A stretch of 64,000 nt of DNA from Proales similis (taxonomy: Eukaryota; Rotifera; Eurotatoria; Ploima; Proalidae): assembly GCA_019059635.1 (NCBI GenBank), contig JAGVRJ010000001.1, positions 186,001 through 250,000 on the forward strand. Direction: 5' to 3'. The notes under the pieces are model-generated. The model was not told the DNA's origin. It saw only the letters and a program-made list of their open reading frames with translations, and searched no databases. Shown piece by piece: positions 32,098 through 43,770 of the stretch; positions within the stretch are counted from its first letter, which is position 1; each line of letters opens with the position of its first letter. A program made the position numbers and the translations under genes.

Positions 32098-32644
32098 ACA
32101 AGTTGACTTTGTCTCTGCTCGTCTGATGGGCTCATGCTTTGTTTGCTTTTCGATCAGCATGAACCTAACAGGGCCCTTCAATCACTCAACTTGAACGCTA
32201 ATGTATCCTCTCAAGCAAACATGCAGCAGCAACGACTCGAGCGTGTAATCTGGACCGGTTGAGAACATTTGTGAGGAAAGCTTGATTAGGCCACCGATGA
32301 CTATATGTCGTCAATTAATCAATTTGCCACTGCAGCCCTGCTTCGGCGCAGTCGCAGACGAAGCCCTGAGGAGTTTGCTCAGACAAGCGGAATCCCTCGA
32401 TTGTCTATGCCATTTAATGTTGCGACTGTTTTGTAATTAACGAGCGTGCATCCAAGCAAAAGTCGGCCTCTTGCTCTCGTCGGCCAAAGAGGACGCCAAA
32501 GACACGCACGTCTTTGCCACGTGCGCGCCCGCTCGCGTTCAGTCTCGCCTGGCTGCGCACTCGTTCGGCTGCGGTGCGTCTGCAATGCCTCCTGACTCAA
32601 GTGGCCGGACAAAAATGTGCACTGCTCACCGGCTTTGGCGGACA
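32098..32644 (+). other. Gap between convergent genes
   Basis: Between the 3' ends of the flippase and the dopamine receptor. ORFs here are short and unrecognised. Confidence 0.45.
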
Positions 32645-32650
32645 TTTATT
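32645..32650 (-). terminator. Poly(A) signal of dopamine receptor
   Basis: AATAAA on minus, about 117 nt past the stop. Confidence 0.45.
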
Positions 32651-32766
32651 GCTTTCGATTGCAAAACGGAACAAGAAAAGGCGTTCGCCACGCGACATTG
32701 TTTCAAGGGCTCCACTTAACTGCGGGTCTAAATATAGTGCGACTAAAAATTCAAAGTGACGGGCAA

Positions 32767-34515
32767 TTAGACGAGTTGACGACCGGGCGACTTGCCGCTT
32801 CTGAGGCATGAGAAGAGGATTTTGGCGAACGCTTTGCGGAATTCGATGTTGAATATGGTGTAGATGATCGGATTGAGAAGTGAATTAACGTAGCCGAGCC
32901 AGGTCAGGAACGAGATGAGCTCATAAGTGAGAAATGAACATTCAAGCTTGTAATATTTACAGACGCCGGCGCCGATGTTGTTTATGGCGAAAAAGGGCGA
33001 CCAGCAGACCAGGAACACAATGAGCACAATGGCGAGCGTCTTGGTCACTTTGCGCTCTTTGTTGCTCGAGTTGTTGCTCGAAGCGGCTTGTGCGCGTAGA
33101 ATGTTGACAGTGGCGATCAGTTTGGTTTTGGAGCTTTTCTTGAACTGCGCTCTTCTCGCCTCGCCAGTGCCGGCAGTTAGCTTTGACGAGTCCACGAGAG
33201 CCGAGTCGTCCGGCAGGCCTTTCCCGTCTGGCGCTCTACAATCATCCCTAACCGGACTCTCCTCTTTCGGAGTGGACGAGGCTTGTTGCTGCTGCTGCTC
33301 GCTGTTTTTCAATTTGTAGACTGCCGACGTTATGAGCACGAGCTTGGCTCTCGCGCCCGACTGGCTGTGCGACTGTGAAGACGCGCGTGCGTCCGGCTTG
33401 TTGTGGCTCTTTTTCGCTCTGGTTCGTATGACTCTGAATATGCGGTAGTAGAGAAAGATCATGATCACAGTTGGTATGTAGAACGAGAAAAGTGACGAGT
33501 AGACCAGGAACTGTTCGTTGTTGAAGCTGCACTGGTCTTGCTCCCTATTGGGCATGTCATTGAAGCCGAGCACAATGGGCGAAGCGATCGCCATGCTTGT
33601 GAACCAGACCAGTCCGATCATGACGTAGACGCGATTTGAGTTCTTGTGTCGGGCGTACTTTATCGGCTGAGTGACTGCGATATAGCTGCAGCACGCACAT
33701 TTCAACAACAATAATCATCGTTAATAAATTTGAAAATGAATTTGAAACGAGACGAAAACTGCAGCATTACCGGTCGACGGCGATCGCTACCAGATTGAGA
33801 ATTGAAGCAGTGGACGCCATGACGTCCGTGGCGACCCAGGCGTCGCAGAGCATGTTTGACATGTGCCAGTGCTGGGTGACCTATTTGAAAGCGCGGAGTG
33901 AAGATTGGCCTGAAACTGACCGTCGCTAAATCTGCTCACCTCGTAGTAGACGGCAAAGGGCATAACCGCCGAGGCCACAGTCAGATCGGCGATCGCCAGC
34001 GAGACCACAAAGAAATTTGTCACATTTCTAAGGCTCTTCTCTTTGTAGACAGCCAGAACGACCAGAATGTTGCCGAATATGGTCAAGGCGGGCACGACCA
34101 GCAAGGACAAGGCCCAGTAACGAGCCCGACTCGCCTCCAAGTTGACTGCGGTCTCGAAATCGTCGTCTGTGTTGTTTAGCGAGCGCAGGCCGATTTCAGA
34201 CGTGTTCACCGTGTGCGATAAATTGCTTATGAAAAAGAACGAGTTTATGTAGTTCTGTTCGAGCTGCAGAACGGACGATTCTGGCTGGTTTTGCAGAAAA
34301 TCGCGCGCATTTAGGCCGAACGGATTATTTATAAGCCGCTCAATATTGTGACCGAACGGCACGAGCGCGCTGCTGGCGGCGGCAAGCAGTGCAGCGCTCA
34401 GGAAAAGCGAGATGAACAAATGACGGGATCTCATGCTCATGTCGCATGAGCAGCCTCTCTTCTCATGTGCATCTAAACGAATTGATAGAATGCGCGATTG
34501 AAAAAAAGACACCAT
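32767..34515 (-). CDS. D2-like dopamine receptor (class A GPCR)
   Basis: Three exons, 33940-34515, 33771-33880 and 32767-33685, join in frame to a 534-residue receptor. A signal-peptide-like segment and an N-glycosylated extracellular part (NLSHT, NNTDD) precede seven helices. Amine-receptor landmarks are all present: Asp 3.32 in TM3 (ATDVMASTASILNL), DRYIAV at its end, three Ser in TM5 (YSSLFSFYIP), FLVCWSPFFAINN in TM6 and SLLNPIIYTIFN in TM7. FNIEFRKAFAKIL in helix 8 matches the D2 group closely. The third cytoplasmic loop is long (about 170 residues) and the tail very short, which is typical of Gi-coupled D2 receptors. Alternative starts at Met25 or Met27 would begin right at the signal peptide. 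It is expected in neurons, lowering cAMP on dopamine binding. Confidence 0.92.
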
Positions 34516-34889
34516 GCAGCTTTAAAAGGATTCTGTAGTCGGGTGCCAGAGTGCAGAGAGCACACAGGGAGAGCGTCGCCCTGCCTCATTAGGAGAACCT
34601 TTGCCATCAAAATGAATGCAATCGCCTGATGCAAGAGACGCCCCGCGAGCTTATCTCGTCGAAAAGTAAATGTAAATCAGACTCTCATCTGATTGAGAAG
34701 GCTTGAATAAATAATCAAAAAGAGCTTGGCCGAGCACTGTTCGCGCAAGCAATTTCCAATTTTTCGCCAGCTGGCCACGCCTGCTGCGCTTGCTCTTGTT
34801 GATTCTGAGCAAGTGCAATCTTCTTCATCGTCGTCGTCATTCTAGTTCAATAATAAAAAGCCAGAGATGCAAAAAGACAGGAGCGCAAG

Positions 34890-34914
34890 AGAGCGAGAGA
34901 GAGAGAGAGAGAGA
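34890..34914 (+). repeat. (GA)n microsatellite
   Basis: GA dinucleotide run in the dopamine receptor upstream region. Confidence 0.8.
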
Positions 34915-37900
34915 AAAGATCAGTGGTGGTGAATTAGAGCCTTGCAAGGAAGCAAGCTGAGCGTGCAACTTCCTGCCGCTTTGGCTGCGCTCAAAAGCCA
35001 TCTGGCAGCGGAGGACTGTAGAACGCCCCAGTAATCATTCAGACGATGAGAGTTCAAACACTTGAGCAGACTTGGAACGCCTCTTGCACAACAGATCGCC
35101 GCGAGCCACTCTTCCTCTTGCAGCGATCAACTGGTGCATCAGCCATTCCCACTCCCATTGACGTTGAGAGTATTATTTAATAAGAACTCGAGCGGGCCAA
35201 GTAATAAACGCGCCAGATGAAGGTGCCGATCAGCAACCAGAATCCAAAGTGCAGATCCAAAGCTCAGTCGGCTCGTTCTATCTCTCTCTCTCTCTCGGTG
35301 CTCGCCATTGCTCCTGCTTCTCCACTTGGCGTCTTCCTTTAAATCAAAACGCTCGGAGCGATGAATCAAAACTAATAAACGCCATATATAACGCTTCAAT
35401 GGCTCCACTTAGCCTTAGATGCAATGCCAAATCAAGTGGAGTCAGGCGCGTGCCAGAATTTTGCATTTACAGTATAGACTCGATCTAATAACGCACAGCT
35501 CAACAATATTGCCTCTCCTCGCCTCTTTCTTCTTCGTTCGGCGCTTTTGTTTCCTTTTCATTGCCCGTCTGACTGGCCAGCGTTCGATTTAATTTGGGCT
35601 CGTTAAATAAAACATGAACACTGGCCTGCAAAGAACGGATTGTGCAGAAGTAAAAGCGAATAAAGCGTCACGTAATTGTAATTGTTCAGGCCCCATAGAG
35701 CAGCTAGAGCGTAAATGCCACCATTTTCTGTTCGAGGACGCTTTCAGTTATGCGCGAGCAAGATTTTTTCAACAATTCACCTCCGAGCAGGAAACTGCTG
35801 CAGCCTTAAAAACCCTAAAAATATTTATTCACTTGAACGGCTGTTGGAGCTGCTTGGCATGCGCTCGATTAGCTTGCGCGTGCTATTAGAGCAGCCTAAA
35901 TTGCCAAGCAAGTCGAACTCACCTTCACCGCAAATGTTATTTGTTGTTCGTCAAATGCCTAATTGCGTTTGACCTGAACCATAGGCGCTCTAATGAGATA
36001 ATGGCTCCGCAATTCGATTATCTCCTTTATTCGAATCGTGCTCGAAGCAAAGTTGCTCAAATGTAAATACGAATTCAGAAGCAAGCAGGCGCTGAGCAGA
36101 TGAGGCAGAATTAAAAGCGCGATGACGCGGGCCCAGTTTAATGGGGACGGGCGTGCGGACGCTAATTGTGACGATTTACTGGCGTTTCACTCAAACACCA
36201 TGCTTCAACAACATCTTGTGTGAGTAAACATTCGATTGATTTGAATTGCGGCATTTTTTTTTTCTAGAAGCCTTATGCGATTTAAAGCCGCCAATCATAA
36301 AACGACCATCAACGAGACGTTACTCTTCCCGCAAAGTCCATTACTGCTGATAATGGACAAATAGACGAAATAGGACCGCAATCGATTTAATAAAAGAAAT
36401 AAAAATACTCAAATAGTTTTGAAATCGTTGGCGTCAGATTAAATAGAGCGAGCAATATGCATAAAACGCATGTGTGAGCTACCGGTGCAAGAGAGACCAG
36501 CAAAAGACAACGAGACAACAGAGGGGAAGAGAGGGCGAGAGAGAGAGAGAATGAATTAGGATGAAAAGGCGGGAGAGCAATTTGCAAAATGCGAAATCAG
36601 ACACTCCACAGAGGTTGACGACACAGCAGTGACGATCAAATAAGTAATTTCCAGATTGCGATTGAATTTGACATTCAAATGTTGAATGAGCACACACACG
36701 CACACAGAAGCAGCAGCAGCAAAAGCAAAAGCAAGAGGCGAGTCCGATTGGGTAGAGATAGAGTTTGAACGAGATTTTGTGAAATAGAGCAGGCGCACGC
36801 ACAATGATGAAAAGAGAGAAAACAAACAAGCCCAAAGAGCGGAATAGAGAGCGGAAAGTAAACCGAAGGAATCGGAGATTGTTTGGAATCTGAATCGTAA
36901 TTAGAGAAGGTGAACACTAAGAAGAGTGTCGAAACTTAAAACCGGTTGGAGGTAGACCGAGCGACCGACGGTGAATGAGGCCCGTTTCGATTAATTCGAT
37001 CGGGATCAAGCCTTCAATCATCATCAACACCACCAGCAGAAGCATCATCGTGATCATCGCAATCAACGCAAATAGCATCATCGCTGGTGTCATTATGAAA
37101 TAAGAGCATTAAGCGAATTAGCAGACAGTGCCCTCTCCACAATCGGTCCATCGATCCGACAGTTAATAAACACAAATAAATGCCCCAAAGAACGTGCAGC
37201 CAAAATTCTAGCTGACTGAGCAATCACATTGAAATCGTTCTTTCGCATGTTCTAACGCAATTCTTTGGTTCGCTTTGCCATCCTCCGTGGCTCTCTCTCC
37301 CCTTCTCTCTTCTTCCCTCTCTCACACACACACACACAAATCTCTGCATGTTCCTCTGTGAAGCATGATGAGGACGATGTCGCTGACACTGAGCGCCCGC
37401 TTCTTGTTGCTGCTTTTCGCGTTTGCTGCCGACGATCATGATAATCAGGAGGCTGATGACGATGTTTAGATGGCTGACTGTCAATGATGAGTATAAGAGT
37501 GACGACGGATAATAAAAGACACCTAATGATTGATCTCTTCCTTCTCAGGGAAATGAAAGCACATCGAAATGTAAACACGAATTTACCGTTTGAGTTGCTC
37601 ACAAATTCAAATTTAATTAAACTCAAGCTTGTTTGACAAGCTCCGCTCGTGTGTGCGTTCGATTGCTATTTTTGAGCTAATTTCAGTCTTCGCTCTAGCT
37701 CGTGTGTGTGTTTCAAGTCGATAGGTTGGCACCTGATAATTAGTTTATGCGGCCGTGTATTGAGCCAAGGCAGATGGCATTTGAGAGTTGCTGCTCGTCT
37801 CAGCTCTGACATGCGGCTGCTTAAAGGCGTGAAAATTTGAAATTAATTTGCCACTCTTTAATGGAGAAGTTGCTGCTGCTGCTTCTTCTCTTGTTGTCGT

Positions 37901-38728
37901 TGTTAAACAATTTAATTGGCAGGGTGGGCGAATTAAGCCACACGCAACACATTGGGCCGCTTGTTGTTTCTCAGCATCAATCGGCCTGATCGCAACTGAT
38001 CGAGCCAACTGCTGCTGTAGCAGTCATTGAGCCAACAATCGATGAACGAGCCAATCGAACAACTTGGCAAATACAATCAACCGCAAAGGCGCAGAACTTG
38101 AACGCCAAGTGGAAGAAAGTGCCTCGTGAATACTCTCGCACACACACACACGCACATAGAGACACACTCATTCGTCGGCTGGCAAACAAATGCTCGGCAC
38201 GAACTATTTACAAGAGAGCAAATAGGTGCCCTGAAGCTGTGAGAAGTCAACAATTCGATCAGCGTTTATTTTTCTCTTAAACGAATTTCAGAGTCGAGTC
38301 TCAGAGTTGCACGGCACTTGACTTACTCACACGAGCGTCTTTCTTTTGAGTCGCCTCCAATCGATCGAGTGGTCTTTTCTTGGTAAACACAAAACGAACA
38401 ATACGAGGCGATAAACAAAAGCGAATTTCTTTTCTCCTTGTTGCCAAGCCCAAGAGGCCGCTCGTTTCGAAGAGTCGGCGATCGTAGATAAAGTTCACCA
38501 CTGAGATGCGGACGCTAGATGGTTCGAATTAGTTCAAAGAAACCGAGCCGGCTCTCAGGGCAGCGAACAAAGAGCCGCGCAAAGCAAGTGTCTGAACTTC
38601 TGGACCAGCTCAGCCTATCTGCACGTCGCGACTAGGCCCGTCGACCGCAACCAGTTGTCTTGATAATCTCCCTCTCTCTCTCTCTCTCACTCACTCACAA
38701 TTGAGTGCGTTCATTCATCTTTTTGATA

Positions 38729-38747
38729 GTGTGTGTGTGTGTGTGTG
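38729..38747 (+). repeat. (GT)n microsatellite
   Basis: Uninterrupted GT run. Confidence 0.85.
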
Positions 38748-40437
38748 CAGAAGGGCGCTCTGTAGGCACTCGAATCGATTTGTTCTTACACGCAAATTAT
38801 CGTCATGCGTTAGTAATCTGTCATGAGAATGTACAAGATGACAAGGGAATTGGTGGTGAGTTGAATTGTTCATTTCTTTATCCAAATCGATCGTCATTTG
38901 TTGACTGCTCATGCGGCTAAATAGCGGATTGCACTCTCCTCTTTACACTTGTCCTTTTTTCTCTCTTCCTTTTTGAGGCTTTCTCTCTCTCTATCTTTCT
39001 GCGGCCTGCTCTCGGTTTCAATTTATGAATTTGCCCGACAGCCCTAATTCGCTAATCACACAGGTATGGTCTAGCCGTCGCCGGAAAGATTAGAAAATGA
39101 TTACAGCTGCCGCACTCGCTCATCCTGTGAATTGATTAATTCACTCGCTTTCTTGCTGAAATTCGTCTTTCCTCTCTCGCCGGGCACATTCAAATGGAAG
39201 CACATTTTTAGAGCTTCGTGTATCCGCTCTGATAATGAACATGCAAACAAGTATGTAAGAGCGCGCATGACCTTGATTCTTCTCAAAACTGCACGAGAGG
39301 ATAGGGTACGGTTCAGAATGTGTCAATTATTCACTCGTCGTCTCATTCATTCGCTCGTCTATTTGATCATCTCGGCACTGCAATTGCATGAAACGCTAAA
39401 CACACGCCAGATGAGGAATAATAAAGAGTTGAGAGACAAACAGAAAGTGTCGCCAAGTACATGAGATCATGACAAGAAGCAAAAGGAAATCGAACAATGA
39501 GTGATCAAATGAAAATAGACAATGCAGCTATTTATATAACGCTGCCTGAAGAGAGCAGAACGAGACACAACCAAGGCGAAGGAGGATTCCTCTCGCCTCG
39601 TTCAACTGGCGCTGCGATGCCTTTTCTTTAATTTTGGCCAAACGAGGCCGGCTTTGAAGCGAGCGATTATTTATTGATTTTCCGCTCTTTAGCGCCCATT
39701 ATTTGGACCTGCGAGCGTCTCCAAAACAGCGCCCAGCCAATCCAAAGAATTTTACTTTTACGTTCCCTCATTCGTTCATTGGTTTATTCAGCGATGCAGC
39801 AAGCCGGTGCAGTCGGCCGTTCGTAGGCCAGCCTCTCCACATTTGCTGCCAATCGATTGAACTCATCTGCCTTCCTGCCTTCCGTGCGGCCAATAGGTGC
39901 TTCAAGGCCTCGAATAGAGAGACGCTCTTTTGGCTTCGATACTTGTTGACTTGCAATTGCTGGTTGTCGGTTGAATAAATTTCTTTAATCGCAGTCGGAT
40001 GCTGTTAATTAAATTGAATTTTCTGCCAAAGAGGCTCGTGTCGTCGCTCCGCTTGTTGAAGCGAATCGTTTCTAATTTTCTGTCGACGATCCAATCTCGA
40101 TCTTTGCTTTAATTTGTCTCACATCTGGAATAGTTTGACGCAACAGTGCGCTCAGGCGGACCGGTGAATTTCAACAAAGTGGCAGCGATCGAATCGCGTT
40201 TTAATTGAATTAGTCTGTCGACCTAGATCTGACGAGCTGGCCTTATTGAGTCTGATAGAGCTGGTGCCCTCATCGGACAAATAATTAATCAGCTAGTGGT
40301 CAGCCAAGCGGACGAGTATACAAATCCAGCGCTCCGCAATCATAATTATTCGTCAAAAGAAGCCAAACAGGTCGGCAAGAAAGCCCAGTCAATTGTTCAA
40401 ACTCGTCGTTTGGTAAAGAAGGCCGCTGGCGGTTAAA

Positions 40438-41085
40438 ATGTCTTTGTTGCCGACAGGTGAGCGATCTTCTGACTCATCCATGCCTCATTATATGCAGCAG
40501 CAACAGCAGCAGCGTCACATGCACTACCAAATGCATATACACCAACGACAGTCGGGACTCGAGTACAGACAAGCGAGCCAAGCACAGGCGCAATATTCTG
40601 GCATCCATCAGAGCGGACAGCAAGCAGCCAGCGAGCAGTTTCTGGCCAAGCAAAGTCTTCACTACAGCTTGAACGCGAGCCAGCGTCATCATTTGGAAGA
40701 AGGCGGCAGTCATTATCAGCATCCGTCTCTATCCAGCGTGTTTCCTCACATCTACAAGAGCAGCGCGTCGATCGAAGAGAACGCGTACAACATGTCAGGC
40801 AAGCAGTTGAACTCGTCGACCATCTCCAATCGATCAATGGGTTCAATGAGTGCGGCCACCGCCTCCTCCTCCTCTTCTGTTCAGCGGCAGATTCAGCAAG
40901 ACTGGAGCAATAGAGAAAACATTGAAGTTCTCGTCTCCAATATAAAGAAGCTGGCCGACTTTCTCAACTCGTTTGAGCTCTCGTGCAGATCCAAGCTGGC
41001 GCTTTTGGACGAGAAGCTCGGCAAACTGGAAAGACAAATCGATTTCGTCGAAGCCAAAGTGACCAAAGGCGAGACTCTCAACTAG
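40438..41085 (+). CDS. BRK1: BRICK1 (HSPC300), WAVE complex subunit, with N-terminal extension
   Basis: The last 68 of 215 residues match BRK1 very closely: [20 protein letters not shown], then [20 protein letters not shown] and the ending [14 protein letters not shown]1 is the smallest subunit of the SCAR/WAVE complex, which activates Arp2/3 actin branching. It is a single coiled coil of about 75 residues in other eukaryotes. Here 147 extra residues precede it in the same open frame. They are rich in Gln, His and Ser, with a QQQQQQ run, and have no recognised fold. The ATG at 40438 has a good context (AAAATGT). Internal ATGs near 40837 and 40846 would give an almost normal-length protein, so the extension may be translated, be an alternative form, or be a long 5' UTR that happens to stay open. 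No intron. AATAAA follows at 41184. Confidence 0.88.
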   Translation: MSLLPTGERSSDSSMPHYMQQQQQQRHMHYQMHIHQRQSGLEYRQASQAQAQYSGIHQSGQQAASEQFLAKQSLHYSLNASQRHHLEEGGSHYQHPSLSSVFPHIYKSSASIEENAYNMSGKQLNSSTISNRSMGSMSAATASSSSSVQRQIQQDWSNRENIEVLVSNIKKLADFLNSFELSCRSKLALLDEKLGKLERQIDFVEAKVTKGETLN

Positions 41086-41183
41086 CGTGCTCAGATCGTT
41101 TTCAATCGCTCCTAGCTCCTGTCGGTACTGACAATGCGCTCTCTGTACAATGCATTTATTCACATGCAAATTTGCCCAATTTC

Positions 41184-41189
41184 AATAAA
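41184..41189 (+). terminator. Poly(A) signal of BRK1
   Basis: AATAAA about 100 nt past the stop. Confidence 0.55.
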
Positions 41190-41931
41190 CACGATTCTCT
41201 TTTTGCTGCTCTTCTTGATCTCTTGTCCGCACGCAGCAGCAGAAGCCGACAAGCGAGCGAGCTCAATGTTGAACCGTGCTCAGATAGGCCAAGACGAAGG
41301 CGAAACAATGCGCAGGGGAAATTATGTGCTGGCAAGGCACTCGATTTGCCTCATTATGTTGAAATGAAGCGAAAAGAAAAAATTCGAGTTAGAACATTCA
41401 AAGCTTATTCGCTCACGCGCTTTCTAGACCCTGCCCCCTCTCTCTCTCGCTCGCTCTCCTTTTTCCATTTCTCTTTGAACCTGAGTGTGTTTGTTATGTG
41501 TGTTCATTGCATATAGATGAATGGTGGTGGATTGTTAACAACATGCCCATACTTGATCAAACACGCATTTCTCTTTTTCACTCTGCCAAGTTCGTCCATT
41601 CAGAAGCGAACCGATTCAAACCGGCAGCAAATCGCACTCAACAAAGTGCTGCATTTCAAGCACACAGAGAGAGAGAGAGAAAGAGAGAGCGGGAGAGCGA
41701 ATTTTTTTTTCGCCGTCGAGCTATTCGTGCTCGTGTGCATTCGCTCATTTGACCATCACGTTGATGCGGCAGCACTAAAAGCAACTCATTGCTCAAATAA
41801 AACTGTTTTCTCTTCTAAACAAACTTGCAGAGCTTTCGTTTAGAGAAGCGTTCGTCTTCGACTGGTCGGCAAACACTCGGCAAATTTTAGCGCTCAAGCG
41901 AGAAAGCTGTAAGGGCCGTTTAGCCGGCGCC
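41190..41931 (+). other. Intergenic, PEX5 upstream region
   Basis: No gene recognised. Contains CT- and GA-rich tracts near 41440-41460 and 41665-41695. Confidence 0.45.
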
Positions 41932-43770
41932 ATGAAAGGTCTGTTGCAAAACGAGTGCGGTGGCCAAAATGCGCTTGTTCGACTGACAAGCGGTCATTTG
42001 GCCAACACGAGCGAACAGCGCCTGCAGCAGGACTCGCTGCAGCGAATGCAGCTGCGCGATGCAGCCAAGATGCGCCCCAAGTCTGGCCAGAGCAGTGAGC
42101 AAATGGTCAACGAGTACTTGGAGGAGCAGCGTGCGCTTGAGCCGTTCGCACCGCACACCTTTCACATGCAGTCGTTGTTCAGCGAGCTTAAACAGCAGCC
42201 AGCCGACGCCAAGTCCTTGGGCGCCTTTAGCTCATGGTCGAACGAATATCTCGACAAGTTCGTCTCGGGCATCAACAAGCCTGTGGACGAGCTTCACACT
42301 TTCAAATGGGCCAACGAATACCTGAGCGACCTGAGTGCTCCAGTTGCGCACATGGCCATCACCAAGTCGTCGATGGGCCTGCCCATCAGTCGACACCAAG
42401 AGAACTTGCTAATCGACAACAATCTGCTCGAGAACGGCAAGCTAAACGAAGACATAAAGAAGACGGCTGACGAGCTACTCGACACAATGCAGGACAGCCG
42501 CTTCTCTGAGAGCGAGTTTCTCCAGTTCGTTCGCAATTTGTCCATTAACGGAAATGCAGGCAGCCAAGCTCAGCAGGCCGCGGTCGGCGGTGGAGATCTG
42601 CTCGCCAGTCAATGGGCGGCCGAGTTCGAGCAGCAGCAGCAAGGGCAAACAATAAACGGCAGCCAAGTGCCAGAGCTTGACAACTACTGGAATCAGCTTG
42701 AAGAAGAGTGGACCAACACAGCGTCGTCTAATCCGGACCACCCTTGGCTGGACGATTTCGAAAAGGTGTTTGACTCGTATCGCACCTACGAATTTGACTC
42801 GAACAATCAGCTACTGTCGCATCCGGACCCGTTCAACGAAGGCCTCGAACGCTTGAAGATGCACGACATTGTCAACGCAGTGCTCTTGTTCGAGGCGGCC
42901 GTCAGAAAAGAGCCGGAGAATGCGCTCGCCTGGCAGTACCTGGGCACGTCGCAGGTTGAAAACGAGCAGGACGCGCAGGCCATTCGAGCACTGAAGCGAT
43001 GCCTATCGCTCGAGGCGACCAATTTGACTGCGCTGAGCACGCTGGCCACCTCGTACACGAACGAGTCAATGCAGCGTCTTGCGTTCGACAGCCTCGTCAG
43101 ATGGCTCAAGCATCACCCCAAGTATCGAGAGCTGGCCCAAACAGACGAGCAAGCAGCTCGGCTAGTTGCCGAGTCCGACCGGTTCAACTCGAACCCGTCG
43201 AACTCGTCCTATTACATGGCGTCGTTGGGCGTGGTGGACGCCAGCGACTTCCTACATTTGCAAGAAGTCTTCCTCAAGGCGGTCCGCAAGAACGCGCCCG
43301 AGATTGACGCAGACCTGCAGTGCTGTCTGGGCGTTCTGTTTCATCTTGCGGGCGAATATGACAAGGCGGCCGACTGCTTCAGCACGGCGCTTCAAGTGAA
43401 GCCAAACGATCATCTGCTGTGGAACAAGCTGGGCGCCACGTACGCCAACAACAACCGCAACGAGGAGGCGATCAAGGCCTACTACCAAGCGTTGAGTCTT
43501 TGTCCAGGATTTGTGAGGGCCAGATACAATCTGGGCATCGGCTGCATGAACTTGGGCGCTCACAAGGAAGCGGCCGAGCACTTTCTAACTGCACTCGTGC
43601 AGCAGAGTCAAGTGAGCGACAGCCTGAAGCAACAGAAAATGACTGTGCAAATGTCAGAGACCATCTGGAGTACGCTTCGACTCGCGTTGTCCTATTTGAA
43701 CCGAACTGATCTTTACGGCGCCTGCTTTGAAAAAGACGTCGAAAAGCTGAGACAAGAATTCAATATCTAA
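41932..43770 (+). CDS. PEX5: Peroxisomal targeting signal 1 receptor PEX5
   Basis: A 612-residue soluble receptor that binds C-terminal PTS1 tripeptides of cytosolic proteins and carries them to peroxisomes. The N-terminus has the conserved Cys-Gly-Gly context (LLQNECGGQNALVRL); this Cys is the monoubiquitination site used for receptor recycling in the family. Pentapeptide WxxxF/Y motifs that bind PEX14/PEX13 appear as WSNEY, WANEY and WAAEF, with a further WNQLEEEW. The C-terminal half is the TPR domain, with repeats at about 305-400 and 460-570 (LGVLFHLAGEYDKAADCFST; LGATYANNNRNEEAIKAYYQ) separated by the usual linker. The length fits animal PEX5. There is no obvious PTS2/PEX7-binding segment, so it is probably the short-form function only. 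One exon. Its presence shows that this animal has peroxisomal matrix import. Confidence 0.96.
   Translation: MKGLLQNECGGQNALVRLTSGHLANTSEQRLQQDSLQRMQLRDAAKMRPKSGQSSEQMVNEYLEEQRALEPFAPHTFHMQSLFSELKQQPADAKSLGAFSSWSNEYLDKFVSGINKPVDELHTFKWANEYLSDLSAPVAHMAITKSSMGLPISRHQENLLIDNNLLENGKLNEDIKKTADELLDTMQDSRFSESEFLQFVRNLSINGNAGSQAQQAAVGGGDLLASQWAAEFEQQQQGQTINGSQVPELDNYWNQLEEEWTNTASSNPDHPWLDDFEKVFDSYRTYEFDSNNQLLSHPDPFNEGLERLKMHDIVNAVLLFEAAVRKEPENALAWQYLGTSQVENEQDAQAIRALKRCLSLEATNLTALSTLATSYTNESMQRLAFDSLVRWLKHHPKYRELAQTDEQAARLVAESDRFNSNPSNSSYYMASLGVVDASDFLHLQEVFLKAVRKNAPEIDADLQCCLGVLFHLAGEYDKAADCFSTALQVKPNDHLLWNKLGATYANNNRNEEAIKAYYQALSLCPGFVRARYNLGIGCMNLGAHKEAAEHFLTALVQQSQVSDSLKQQKMTVQMSETIWSTLRLALSYLNRTDLYGACFEKDVEKLRQEFNI

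Larger units (their letters stand above)
34516..40437 (+). other. 5.9-kb gene-poor interval between divergent genes
   Basis: No protein-coding gene, tRNA or mobile element recognised on either strand. It lies between the dopamine receptor start (minus) and BRK1 (plus). It contains GA microsatellites near 34890-34914 and 36535-36551, a CAT-rich trinucleotide run near 37017-37085, CT/CA runs near 37300-37337, and a TG run at 38729-38747. The size and position suggest cis-regulatory DNA or non-coding 5' exons of the receptor gene; this is inference. Confidence 0.5.

Noticed and set aside
36400-40400. Possible hidden exons or tRNA genes in the gene-poor interval
   Set aside because: I saw no B-box-like GGTTCGANNCC in a cloverleaf context and no ORF with family features.
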